A DNA stretch of 64,000 nucleotides from Penium margaritaceum (taxonomy: Eukaryota > Streptophyta > Zygnematophyceae > Desmidiales > Peniaceae), in assembly GCA_023375785.1 (NCBI GenBank), contig SZWC01002438.1, positions 62,001-126,000 of the forward strand, read 5' to 3'. A program made the translations under genes and the position numbers. The first letter of the stretch is position 1, and each line of letters opens with the position of its first letter. The notes beneath the pieces are model-generated. The model searched no databases and was not told the origin of the DNA. It was given only the letters and a program-made list of their open reading frames with translations. Below, piece after piece: positions 44,201 to 55,020 of this stretch.

Positions 44201-46893
44201 TTGACGACACCCGCGACGCTCACTCTCGAACAGGTCAATGGTGGGATGTCAGAGTTCACAGGGTTTGGATTTCCCTTATGGAGATGGCAAATTGAGATTG
44301 TCATGAGGGTGCGTGGGTACTTGAAGATATTCCTTGGAGAAGAGGTTGAACCTCTAAAAATAAATCCTGGATATGAAGCGTTGAGTATCAAAACTGACAT
44401 GGCGCTTTGTGATTCTTGTGACATCAGTGCATGAGTCAGAGCATGTCCACCTGGAAGGTATCACACATGCATCAAATGCTTATGAGAAGCTTGCACGTGT
44501 ACACCAATCAACGGCTCTTGCAAATCACCTCTTCATCCTTCAAAAGCTGATTTTGATGAGGGTGAGCGAGGGAGAGTCGATTCTGGACTTTCTCTTGTAG
44601 TTTCAAGGACTGCTGCAGCAAGTGACCTAAATGAACTGGGAAATCGACACCAACATGCAGGCCATGATCCTCCTCATGGTGCTACGTGAAAGCTGGGATC
44701 CTCTGATCATCGTCTTTAGCGGTTGGAAGGAGGAGGATTTGACGTATGAGGTAGTGTCCGAGTACATACGCAATGAGACCATGCGTCGCAGCGGTAGTGA
44801 GGCTAACATTTCAGCCTATGCATCATAGTACGGTGGTCGTGGCAACAACATCTCTACTGATCAGAGCAGCAGCGGAAGCAATGGCGGTGGAAGAAAAGGC
44901 AATGGTGGCGGTGGAAAGAGTTCAAAGCGTCCTGGGAAGTACCATAACTGTGGCAAGCCTGGGCATTGGGAACGGGAGTGCAAGGCTCCCAAGAAGGAAG
45001 ACGGAGATCATGGTGGTAGATGTGAGGGCAAAGGAAAGGGTAAGAAGGAGTTGACAAACATGATGGCTGAGATTGTGCCGGCAACCTAGGGAGCGACACT
45101 GCTCAAGCGTGGAACCTACGGGCTTGACTTTGGCACGAACCACCACTCTTCAAGGGAGAAGGATGGGTTTATCTCCATTGGGTATACTGAATGTCGCTTC
45201 AAGTGTGCCAAGGGCAGCCTTGTCCATGCGCAAGGCGAGGGAGATGAGTTGATGAGCATCAACTTGAACGGTGCTGAAAAAGACTTGAAGCTAGAGAATG
45301 TTGACTACATGGCGTCTTTTGCGGCAAAGCTCTTGTCAGTGTCCAAAATCACGGACCCCATGTCGGTCGTCTTCACGGAGGAGGAGGCTGTGATTGTCAA
45401 GAACAAGGACATCAAGATCTCCTATCCCAAGGAGAGTCTCGTCGCACAGGTCCCAAGAGTTGATGGGCTCTACGTACTGCAGACCAAACCCCTTGAAAGT
45501 ACAAATGAGGGATATGCGGCGGTTGAAGAGCCCAAGTCTCCAAAGCCACATGTTGCACCACAAGTTGTAACCGTGGCGGCCAACTCCACCAACACAGATG
45601 TCGAGCTATGGCACAGGCGGTTTGGCCATGTGGCCAACAGCACACTGCAAGCTATGTAGCAGCACGAACTGGTTCATGGGATGGAGGGATGCAAGGCCAA
45701 GGATGAGGGAAAGTGCAAAACGTTGTATGAGCCATGCCTCCAAGGCAAGGAAAAGAGAAAGCCCTTTTAGAGTAATGGGCAACGTGCGGCAGCAATCTTG
45801 GACCTTATTCACTATGATGTATGCGGACCATTCCGCACCCCTTCGAACAGCGGCAGCAAGTATTTCTTCACCTTCATCGATGACCACAGTCGCAAGATGT
45901 GGATCTACTTCCTCAAGACAAAGGAAGAGATCAAGGAGAAGCTGCAAGTGTTTGTCGTGATGGTAAAGCGGCAGACAAGCAAGAAGGTCAAGGCACTGTG
46001 CACGGACAATGGTGGTCAATACGAGGCCTGCAAAGGCTGGTTGAGCCAACACGACATCAACCACTAGACCACCACGCTTTACACCCCCCACAGTAATGGC
46101 GTTGATGAGCGGATGAACCAGACTATCTTCGACATGACACAAAGTATGCTCTTCCACGCCCTCCCACCTCTCTTTTGGGCTGAAGCTGCAAGAACAACTT
46201 ACTACCTTTTGAAACTCACTCCAGCAGTCGTGCTCGAAGGCCTGGTAAGAAGCAGTAAGAGAAGCAGCTTAGGATACCACAGGAGGCTTGGTCAGGGAAG
46301 AAGCCAGATACCTCACACTTGAGGGTCTTTGGCTGTAATGCGTGGGCAAAGGTCCAAGTAGGAGATGTAAGTGGCAAGCTCGATACACGCGCTCGTAAGT
46401 GTGTAATGGTTGGATATGACACTGCACACAAGGCAAACAAGCTGTAGGACCAAGCGGCTGGAAAGCTCATAAGGAGCCGAGATGTCGAGTTTGATGAAAA
46501 GACGTTGGCAAGGGAGAGTCGCTGGACCTTGTCCATGCTCCTAAATCAGGAGATTGGGTTTTGTTACTCGAGTCAGGTGATCAGGCACCTAAAAACTGGC
46601 AGATGGTGCCAGTGAAGAATGGTGTTCCAGGGAGAGTGGATGTGCAGGCAGACACAACAACGGACTCTGACATTGAGTCTGAGTCGTCCGAGGCCTCTGA
46701 GTTGGACTCTGAGGCCGGTGGCTTTTCCTTAAATAGCTGATCACTGCAAATGCAGGAGCAGTAGGAGCAACTAATCCTTGAAGCACCACCAGCAACACTC
46801 TGGCGTAGTATGTGCCAGAAGAAACCTTTGTCTAAGTACGATGCTGAGATTACGAAATGGACCAGACTCAGCTGGTCATGCTTGGCTCAGGGA
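44201..46893 (+). pseudogene. Fam2 gag-pol relic (copy B3)
   Basis: This is the best Fam2 view of gag: an MTTPATLTLEQVNGG start at 44201, a WRWQIEIVMRVRGYL-type helix region, a glycine/serine-rich stretch (44830-44930), and a CCHC-type knuckle HNCGKPGHWEREC (about 44945-44985). Protease (FGTNHHSS, about 45130), the WHRRFGHVANS zinc region (about 45610-45740), the integrase core (CGPFRTPSNSGSK, TDNGGQYEACK; about 45790-46250) and the linker follow. RT and RNase H are not present. It is broken in around ten places. Confidence 0.87.
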
Positions 46894-47590
46894 GAGAGCT
46901 TGATTTGCGGTCATGCGCACTCTGGATCTCGAGGAATATGATGCCCCCTCGAGATTAGACATCTAGAAGCACTCCAGTATGGCCTCCTTGAACTTTTACA
47001 GAGCAGACATGCTGTTGGAAAGGAGGAGCATGTCATCCACATGCACAATGATGATGAGCACCTCATGACCATGCTGCCAGCGATAGACATTGTAGTCACA
47101 CTCGCTCCGCTTAAACCCCATGCACTGCAGTGCCACATCCAATTTCTGGTTCCAAGTACGGGATGCTTGCTTGAGGCTGCACATCGACTTCTATAGCTTG
47201 CAAACCAAGTGCTCCAGGCCATCCATGACGAATCCATCCGGCTGCTCCATGTAGATTTCATCCTCTAGGTCACCGTTCAAGAAAGTTGTCTAGACATCCA
47301 TGTGGTGAATCTTGAAGTCCTCTGCTGCTACATAAGAAAAGAGCATGTGCACAGAGGCAAACTTTGCAACAGGAGCAAAAATTTCTGTGTAATCGATGCC
47401 TTCCTGCTCCGAATAGCCCTTGGCGACCAGCCTCGCTTTGTACTTTTCAAGGTTGCCATCAATGCCCCTCTTCTTCTTGAATACCTACTTGGACTTGATA
47501 ACCTTGCGTCCACGTGGATGCTCAGTCAGCTCCCACGTACCGTTGTCGAGCTGCGACTCTATCTCCTGCTACACAGCTTGTGTCCAATCT
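46894..47590 (-). mobile_element. Fam1 RT fragment, minus strand
   Basis: About 700 bp match the Fam1 RT domain on the minus strand, from the ITRDRK region through YVDD (inverted codons about 47033-47044) to the NGTWELTE-type start. There are no LTRs, and both ends are abrupt: Fam2 copy B3 on the left, Fam2-type leader on the right. Confidence 0.82.
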
Positions 47591-47723
47591 ACCACCCAAA
47601 ATTTCTATGTGCCAACAATCAACCTTAGAGCTAAATGAGTAGATGTAGCAGATGGAGCAATTGTACATTGAAAAATAGAAAGGACAAGAGAATACAAGGA
47701 AGTGTGCCTTTCAAGAGGGTAGT

Positions 47724-47738
47724 GTGAGCCCATGACCC
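47724..47738 (-). other. Half-tRNA primer-binding site (LTR L)
   Basis: GTGAGCCCATGACCC on the plus strand differs at two positions from the tRNA anticodon arm and has the same two-base spacing to the LTR. Confidence 0.6.
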
Positions 47739-47865
47739 TTTCACAATCGGCTTGATGTACCAGACTAGGAAATAAGGCCTATACAACGGAACTAGCGCTC
47801 CACTCTTGTAATTTCAACTAGGAGGAAACATTATCATGAAAATCAAGGTTCCACACTTACCAGTT

Positions 47866-48616
47866 ATTGACCTGATATGCCCCTTGTCCATAGCTGACAT
47901 TTGGATAAGCATAAGATAGACTTGGCATACATTGCTCCCTTCGAGTAAGTCCCATAAATCAGGTCCAAATAGACAAGGCATGTACTACTCTTTCCGAGTA
48001 AATCCACTTTGTCTAAACTGGATAGTATAGGGAGCAAACACTACTCAGGACAACTCCTTTTGGATCAGATGTTCTAGAGGTGGTCTCTACAGCGAGAGGT
48101 TATTTGGTCAAATCCGAGCCCAGAGACTGTTTTTCTTTGTGACCAAAAGGAGAACAAGAAGATTCTGAAAGATGTCTTAGAACATTCCAAGGTCCATCCT
48201 TATGGCTGGAAGCACTTATGGGTCACAGAGAGTGCAATGTGGAGAGGGAGGATAATGCAATCCAGATTGCCCCCAAAGTGGCTCATCCAAGGAGCCACTA
48301 CGCGCCTAGGCTAGAGGCTGACACGAGGGCAATAAGTACCTTTCACTTGACCTAACCTTTGAGACTCCTCACAAAGTAACTTACCAAAGGCAAACACTAA
48401 AAACAAATAGTTGGTATAAGCCCTAGGAGTGAGCTCCTCACGTGGAAGTAACCAAGTGCTAAGGACAAAGTGTAAGAAAGTGATGCCTATGAACTGCTCC
48501 GTGTGTAATCATGATTGTGAGGGTGATATCTCCTCCAAGTTGCAACACTAAGAGCGGACGACAAGTGCCATTATGTCAGCCTTGTTTTCTAGTCCATTGC
48601 CTTAGGCTAGTTGACA
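47866..48616 (+). repeat. Fam2 copy H 5' LTR
   Basis: The 751 bp LTR begins TATTGACCTGATATGC (TGTTGACC in other copies) and ends GCTAGTTGACA. Confidence 0.9.
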
Positions 48617-48618
48617 AA

Positions 48619-48634
48619 GGGTTATGGGCCCACC
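48619..48634 (+). other. Half-tRNA primer-binding site, best preserved (copy H)
   Basis: GGGTTATGGGCCCACC begins two bases after the LTR and is complementary over all 16 bases to the anticodon arm of plant initiator tRNA-Met (GGTGGGCCCATAACCC, from memory of the plant tRNA). It lies well away from the tRNA 3' end that Fam1 uses. An internal site of this kind is known for Drosophila copia, where a cleaved half-tRNA is the primer. Confidence 0.85.
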
Positions 48635-49009
48635 CTGACTAGTTGCAAGGCACGCTTCTGTGCGCTCTCTTGTCCTCTCTATCTTGTTGTGCACATCAGC
48701 TTCATCAGTTTCATCTATTCCATCTCCTTCATCAGCTCCAACTACGAGCATTCACCAAACAAGGGCCAAGGACAAACTCTATCCTTGGAGGTACGACCCT
48801 CGGACCCTAACAAGGATAAGCTCTGCCCTTGGAGGCACGATCGTAGGTTTGCTAGAATGCATTCTTATCTTCTTGCTGGTGATCAACAGCTAATGGATAA
48901 GAAACAGATCTGCAACTTCTAAATAGATTGCAGACAATAGCTTACATCTGCCTACATTGGCCAAAAAAAAGCAGAGAAGCAGAGAGGCAAAGGAAGTAGT
49001 ATGATGATG

Positions 49010-52000
49010 CCTAAGACGCTTAGTCTTGAGCAGGTCAATGGTGGCATGTCAATGTTCATAGGAAATAGTAGGGCTCTAAGGGTGTAAACAAGTCTAAACT
49101 CTCGAGTCTCATCCCAGACTTGGACTCGCGAGTCCGAGTCTAGGTCTAGTCTCGGATTCGCAAGTCTGGACTGAGACTCGTGAGTCCGATGTACTTAGAC
49201 TCGCGAGTCCAATGAAAAAAAATCACGTGTCTCTGGAAGAACTGACAAGCAAAGAACCATTTCTTCTCTTCTATTCACATTTTTTGTGCCTAATGTCATC
49301 AAGCATGCATATAAATGAATGAAATGGGTCCGTTGAGTAACATTTCTTGGATTTTAGCCTTGTGACTACAGCCTTTTATCCCGTCTATAATTTAACGAGA
49401 GCTCCTCCTAGAATCACGAGTTTGAGTTGAGTCTGGGACCGTGGACTTAGACTCGCAAGTCTGGGTGTGGAGTCAGACTCGTGAGTCTCAGTTTTTAGTG
49501 AACACCCTTAGAGGGCTTCCAATAAGGAATAAGGAGATCATGGTGGTAGCAACGAGGACAAAACAGAGGGTACAAAGGAGTTGACAAACACGATGACTAA
49601 GAGCGTGCCAATAACAAAGGGAGCGGCACTAGTCAAGTATGGAGTCTATGGGCTTGACTTTGGCATAAATAACCACTCTTCAAGGGAGAAGGATGGGTTC
49701 ATCTCCATTGGAGACAATGACCATTGTTTGAGGTGTGCCAACGGTAGCCTTGTCCATATGCAAGACGAGAGAAATAAGTTGATTAGCATCAATGTGAACG
49801 GTGATGCAAAACACTTCGAGCTTGACAACGTCATCTACATGCCGTGTTTTGCGGCAAACTTCTTGTCGGTGTCCAAAATTACACCACAACATGACAGCTA
49901 TCTTTGCGGAGGTAGAAGCCGTGATTGTTAGGCTGAAGGACACCAAGATCTCCTATCCCAAGGAGAGACTTGCTGCACAAGTCCCAAGAGTTGATGGGCT
50001 TTACATATTGTACACCAAGCCCAATGAGAGTTCACATGAGAGATATGCAGTGGTTCAAGAGCCAAAGTCTCCAAAGCCTAATGTTGTACCACCAGCCGTC
50101 ACCATGACGGCCAATTCCACCAAAGGCACAACTACTGAGCTGTGGCACAGACTCTTTGGCCATGTGGCTGACAGTACACTACAAGCTAGTATGCAACACG
50201 AAGAGGTTCATGAAATAGAGGGATGCAAGGCCAAAGATGAGGGAAAGTGCATGAAGCTGTCTCAGCCATGCCTTCAAGGCAAGGGAAAGAGAAAGCCCTT
50301 TAAGGATAATGGACAACGTGTGGCAGAAATCTTGAACCTGATTAGCTCACATGTGTGTGGACCACTTTCAAATCCTTCAAATGACAGCAGCAAGTACTTT
50401 GTGACCTACATTGATGACCATAGCTACAAGATATAGATCTACTTCCTCAAGACAAAAGGAGAGGTCAAGGAGAAGCTACAAGAGTTTGTCGCCATGGTAG
50501 AGCAGTACACGAGCAAGAAGGTCAAGACACAGCGCACAGACAATGGTGGTGAGTACAAGGCATACAAAGGCGGGTTGACCAAACACGGCATCAATCTCGA
50601 GACCACCACGCCTTACACCCTACGCAATGGCGTTGCAAATGAGCCAGACTATCCTCAGCATGACACAAAGCATGCTCTTTGACACCAAACTCCCATCTCG
50701 CTTTTGGACTTAAGGTATAAGCACTGCTTGATACCTTGTGAATCTCAGTTTGGCATCCATGCTTAACAGACATGGCAAGAAATAACAAGAAAAGCAGCTG
50801 AGGACCCCACAAGAGGCTTGGTCATTGAAGAAACCAGATGCCTCACACTTAAGGGTTTTTTGCTCTACTTCCTGAGCAAAGATCTAAGGAAGAGAAGGAA
50901 GTGGCAAGCTCAATGTATGCACTTGTAAGTGTGTACTGGTTGGATACGATGTTGTACACAAGACATACAAGCTGTACAACTATGCAACTGGAACGTTCAT
51001 CTGGAGCCGCGACGTTAAGTTCGATGAGAGAAAGCTTGGCAAGGAAGAGCTGGTGCATGCAGTCCATGCTCCAGAATCAGGAGAGTGAGTTGTATTGCTT
51101 GAGTCAGGTGATCAAGCACCTGATAATTGGAAGATGGTGCCTTTAAAGCGAGATGGTGGTAAGGCATGGAGAGTGGCTGTGCAGGCTGACACAACGACGG
51201 ACTATAAAATTGAGTCTGAGTCATCTGAGGCCTCCGAGTTGAACTGTAAGGCCAGTGACTCTTCGTTGAACAATGGATCATTGGCATTGTAAGAGTAACA
51301 GAAGCAACTTAGCCTTCAAGTACCACCAGCAACTCTCCTACGTAGTATGCGCTAGAAGAAACCTCCGCCTAAGTACGGTAAAATTGACAAGTAAAAGGCA
51401 AACGTTTTGCCAAAAGGGGTTTTCCTAGCGTGTAGGCTGACTACAAGGGGACCTTCACACCTGTTGTCACCTTTGCCTCCATCAGATCCATGTTGGGCAT
51501 TATTATTGCACAGATCCCCTGGAGGTCCACCGGGTGGACATCAAGACAAGTTTCCTCTATGAGAAGCTTGAGAAAGAAGTGCTGCTGGAAGTACGTGAGG
51601 GAGTAAAAACTCCAAAGGATAAGTCTTACAAACTACATCAAGCACTCTAGAGGGTGAAATATGCCCTAAGGATGTGGTACAAGGAGATGGATGGCTTCAT
51701 GGCCAACCTTCCCTTCACACACTACCCAAATGACCCTAGTATCTACGTGTGGGAGGATGACCAAGGCTTCATGCTGGTTGCACTTTACGTGGATGACCTG
51801 ATCATTTACTTGTTGATAGTTGAGCTGTTGAACAAGCGAAAGAGAGATCTAAGCAACAGGGTTTAAGATGAAGGACATGGATCCTCTCAAAATCTACATT
51901 AGGAGAGCCGTCCACCGTAATCAAGCAATAGGTGCCATCGAGCAGAACCAGACCAAGTACATCATGGAAGTCCTCAATCGCTACAACATGGAGGACTGCA

Positions 52001-52745
52001 AGCCCATCAGCACACCCATGGCAATAGACATCAAGGTCTCCTTCTCCATGAGCCCTAGCATGGAAGCAAAACAGTGTTACATGAAGAGATTTTCCTACGA
52101 GTCTATTGTTGGCAGCCTCATGCATGCCATGGTAGGAACACGTCCTGACATTTCCTATGCTCTGAGACAAATGAGCAGGTTTGTGGCAGATCCAGGGCTA
52201 CAGCACCGGCAAGCACTAGAGTGCATCATTTGCTATCTACAAGAGACACAATACATGGGACTCTAGTGTGGAGGCCAAGAGAGATCTGGCCCACTACGGC
52301 TCGTGTGCTACGGACGGCAACAGGGGAGGAAGAATTGATGAAAGAAAGTCCACCTTAGGCTTCGTCTGCCTCTTGAACGGTGTGACACTCTCTTAGACAA
52401 GCAAAAAGTAAGATTGTGTTTCCCTTTCTACCGCTTAAGGATAGTACATTGCTCTGTTAGAAGCATGCAAGGAGACACAGTGGCTTGGCAGCTTGCTTGC
52501 TGAGATGAAACTGCCACAGACACAAGCAACAGCGGTCCGCATTGACAACAAGGGTGCCATGAAATTCACAAAGGATAACTTTATCTCCCGATGGACAAAG
52601 CACATTGACATCAGATACCACTACTCACGGGACCTGGTTGCAAAAGAGGTTTTGTACCTAGAATACATAGAGATCAAGAAGATGCTCGCAGATTGCATGG
52701 CCAAGGCGCTTGTTAGCAATTTGCATTCCGCGGATACTTGAGTTA
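49010..52745 (+). pseudogene. Fam2 gag-pol relic (copy H)
   Basis: The parts are a short gag N-terminal trace (about 49010-49069) and gag C-terminal trace (49520-49570) around the MITE, protease (about 49610-49950), WHRLFGHVADS zinc region (about 50140-50290), integrase core (about 50310-50760), RT with YVDD codons at 51786-51797 (about 51400-52130), and RNase H (about 52140-52740). It is broken in more than ten places. Confidence 0.85.
49076..49511. mobile_element. Non-autonomous hAT-like MITE, 436 bp, in copy H
   Basis: Ten-base perfect inverted termini (CTAAGGGTGT / inverted ACACCCTTAG) lie between direct repeats AGGGCT (49070-49075 and 49512-49517). The start resembles the (C/T)AGGGGTGTAAAC ends common in plant hAT elements. 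Both ends carry many copies of a GACTCGCGAGTC-type palindrome and variants. The visible target duplication is 6 bp where hAT makes 8, which leaves some doubt. No reading frame of note is present. Confidence 0.75.
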
Positions 52746-52840
52746 TCGGTATGGTCAACGCAACCAACGAAGACTAAGACCAAGACAGTTGGAGAGAGAA
52801 GATTCCTAATAGTTAGTAGACAAAGGTGCAAGGAAGACTT

Positions 52841-53609
52841 CGTTGATTTGCTATGCGCCTTGTCCACACCTAACATTTGGACAGGACAAGAAAGACTAGG
52901 CATGCACTACTCCCTTGGAGTAAGTTGCTTATGTCTGGTCCAGATCAAGAAGGCATGTACTGCTCCATGTTAGCAAGTCCCCTTGGTCTAAACTGGATGT
53001 TATAGCCAGCAAACACTACCTAGGACAACTCCTTGTGGCTCAGACGTTCTAGAGTTATTCTCCAGAGCGAGAGGTCATTAGGTTGAATCCCACCTGAGTG
53101 ATCAATTTTCTTTGTGACCAAAATGGGGACAAGAAGTTTACAAACAATATCTTAGAACATTTGAAGGTCATTCCTGGTGGCGGGTGCTACTTAGCGGTCA
53201 CAGAGAGCACCATGTAGGCACATGGGATGATGCAATCTAGGTTGTCCCCAAAGTGGCTCATCAACGAAGTCACTGTGCGCCTAGGCTAGAGGCTGGCAAA
53301 AGGACAACAAGTACTTGTCAGTTGCGTGTGAATCAATATAATTCTTACCTTTGAGACTCCTGGAAGAGTTGTCTACCACAGGTACATACTAAAGAAGCTT
53401 TGGTTAGTCTAAGCCCTAGGAGTTAGCTCCTTGCATGAAAGCAGTCAGGTGCTAAGGATACAGTACAAGGAAGAGATTCCTATGAACTGCTCAGTATGGA
53501 ACCATGATTCTTAGGGTGATTTCTCCTCCTAGTTATAATACTAGGAGTAGACCGCAATTGCCATTATGTCAGCCTTGTTTTCTTGTCCGTTGTCTCAAGC
53601 CGGCTGACA
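52841..53609 (+). repeat. Fam2 copy H 3' LTR
   Basis: The 769 bp LTR begins CGTTGATTTGCTATGC and ends CCGGCTGACA. It follows a purine-rich stretch (AAGGTGCAAGGAAGA) and is followed by target copy CCAGT. Confidence 0.9.
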
Positions 53610-54011
53610 CCAGTTCCTAGAAATCACTTCCCTACAGTGTTTCCTTCTCACCTTGTCACTTTTGTACGAAAAGCTAACTAGTGGAACTTTAACCAGCCAT
53701 TTATTCTGGAGTGTCAATCTCTAGTAGAAAACTCAACTACCCATCTCAAATGTAGGAACTACAATGAACTAGATGTACCTCACAGGCACTTATTGTCCTA
53801 GAGTCAGCCTCTAGCCTAGGCGCGTAGTGGCTCCATAGTGGGGCCACTTTAGGGTTAATCTCAAGGGCCAAATAGCTTAGATACCCATAAAATACAAAGT
53901 GTGACTCTATCCGCCCGGTAACGAGAAAAAAAAACTCAAAAGCCCAGTCAAAAATCATGCTTGCTCATGGCATGTGTCGACGAGAAAGCATGTAAAAATC
54001 CTGCATGCGGG

Positions 54012-54046
54012 CATCGCTCCCACGGGAGAATCGCGAGGGAGCGATG
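54012..54046. repeat. Inverted repeat with 10-bp perfect stem in X
   Basis: CATCGCTCCC (54012-54021) pairs with GGGAGCGATG (54037-54046) across 15 bases. Confidence 0.7.
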
Positions 54047-54343
54047 ACTGCTTTGTTTTTTTTTCTTTTGTCATTCAAACCCCTGAGTTCAATCTAGGAT
54101 TTTGTAGGTTTGGCGCGGGCTCCACCCACGCCAAGCATGAAGTCCTACATCAAACTGGGAGGTTTGTATGACAAAAAAAGAGAAAACAAAGAGGTCATTG
54201 CTCCCTCGCAATCGAGCGTAAATGCCCTTCTTTCGTTTTGGATATTTTTTTGTAAACGCAAACCTTTGATTTTACACATAAACCACATTCAATCCATACC
54301 CCAAATTACATTCAAGGTTTAAGGGTTTCGTTTTTGCGCGGGT

Positions 54344-54379
54344 ACCTGTTGGACCCCGCGGTAGCGGGGCCCAGCAGGT
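54344..54379. repeat. GC-rich stem-loop in X
   Basis: ACCTGTTGGACCCCGC (54344-54359) pairs with GCGGGGCCCAGCAGGT (54364-54379) around a GGTA loop, with 14 standard pairs, one G-T pair and one mismatch. Confidence 0.75.
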
Positions 54380-54780
54380 TCCCTTTCAACGCATGGGGAG
54401 TCTTGAACTCCCCTCAAACTCTAAAGGGCTCGGTCACCATATGTCCAGTTTTCGGAACTATATAGCTCATTCGCCCGTCATCGTGCAAAAAATAACCCAG
54501 GTATCAATGGATCGTCGGAAATAACGCAGGTATCAACGCCGAGCGAGAAAGCAACCAGCCGCCCATGAGGTAATAATTATTACTCATCCGCCAACGTTGA
54601 ACAAAAAATACCTGAGGAACCCAGAAATGCTAAAACAAAGTCACGTTCTCGCCACATACCATGTAGCATTGATGCATGAGATGATTTTTGTCATTCACTA
54701 TGTCTCAGACAAATGCACCATTGCAATTTTTTCCATGTCAGGTCCAAAACGCATGCTATGATCCAGCATGAAAAAAGGGA

Positions 54781-54910
54781 TAGGCGGCAGGTTGATTTTG
54801 TTGCGGAGGCTGGGCGGATGGTTGCTTTTGTAATGCAAGGTGGGTGGATGGTTGCTTTTCTTCCAAACCACGAGCGGATCGTTACTTTTCTTCCGAACGA
54901 CGGGCGGATG
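54781..54910. repeat. 30-bp tandem repeat array, about four copies
   Basis: Units start at 54781, 54811, 54841 and 54871, with a partial unit at 54901. The core is GGCGGATGGTTGCTTTT with changes between copies. The exact 30-bp period keeps all frames in register, so 10-residue repeats appear on translation of either strand; these are a consequence of the array and not evidence of a gene. Confidence 0.82.
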
Positions 54911-54976
54911 AGAGTCACACTTTGTGTTTTATGGGTATCTGAGCTATTTTACACAACTCTAAACAAACCTCCCCCT

Positions 54977-55020
54977 GCTAGTATCACAAACCCTTCAACA
55001 AAAGCGTTTGTGATACTAGC
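54977..55020. repeat. Perfect 15-bp stem-loop in X
   Basis: GCTAGTATCACAAAC (54977-54991) pairs perfectly with GTTTGTGATACTAGC (55006-55020) around a 14-base loop. CCTCC/GGAGG can extend the stem past a bulge. Confidence 0.85.

Larger units (their letters stand above)
43049..46893 (+). mobile_element. Fam2 Copia copy B3, 3'-truncated
   Basis: The parts are a full 5' LTR (43049-43819), half-tRNA primer site, leader, gag, protease, pre-integrase region and integrase, running into the linker before RT. The copy ends at about 46893, where inverted Fam1 RT sequence begins. The left LTR edge cuts a Fam1 LTR of copy E, so B3 arrived after E. No partner target duplication remains because the right end is lost. 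It is broken in around ten places. Confidence 0.88.
47866..53609 (+). mobile_element. Fam2 Copia LTR retrotransposon copy H, two LTRs, inserted in LTR L
   Basis: Two Fam2 LTRs (47866-48616 and 52841-53609) bound a primer site, leader, a small gag portion, protease, integrase, RT, RNase H and a purine-rich tract. Perfect target duplications CCAGT lie at 47861-47865 and 53610-53614, and LTR L continues across them. A 436 bp hAT-like MITE (49076-49511) sits in the gag portion. The LTRs differ considerably and the coding region is broken in more than ten places, so H is old. It is the only Fam2 copy here with both ends and a target duplication, so it defines the family's limits. Confidence 0.93.

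Noticed and set aside
49100-49500. GACTCGCGAGTC repeats as a CRISPR-like array
   Set aside because: Repeats are short, variable, unevenly spaced and palindromic, lie within a transposon, and the genome is eukaryotic.
54344-54379. Helitron 3' hairpin
   Set aside because: No CTRR terminus follows, no TC start is found, and the surrounding insertion has an 8-bp duplication, which Helitrons do not make.
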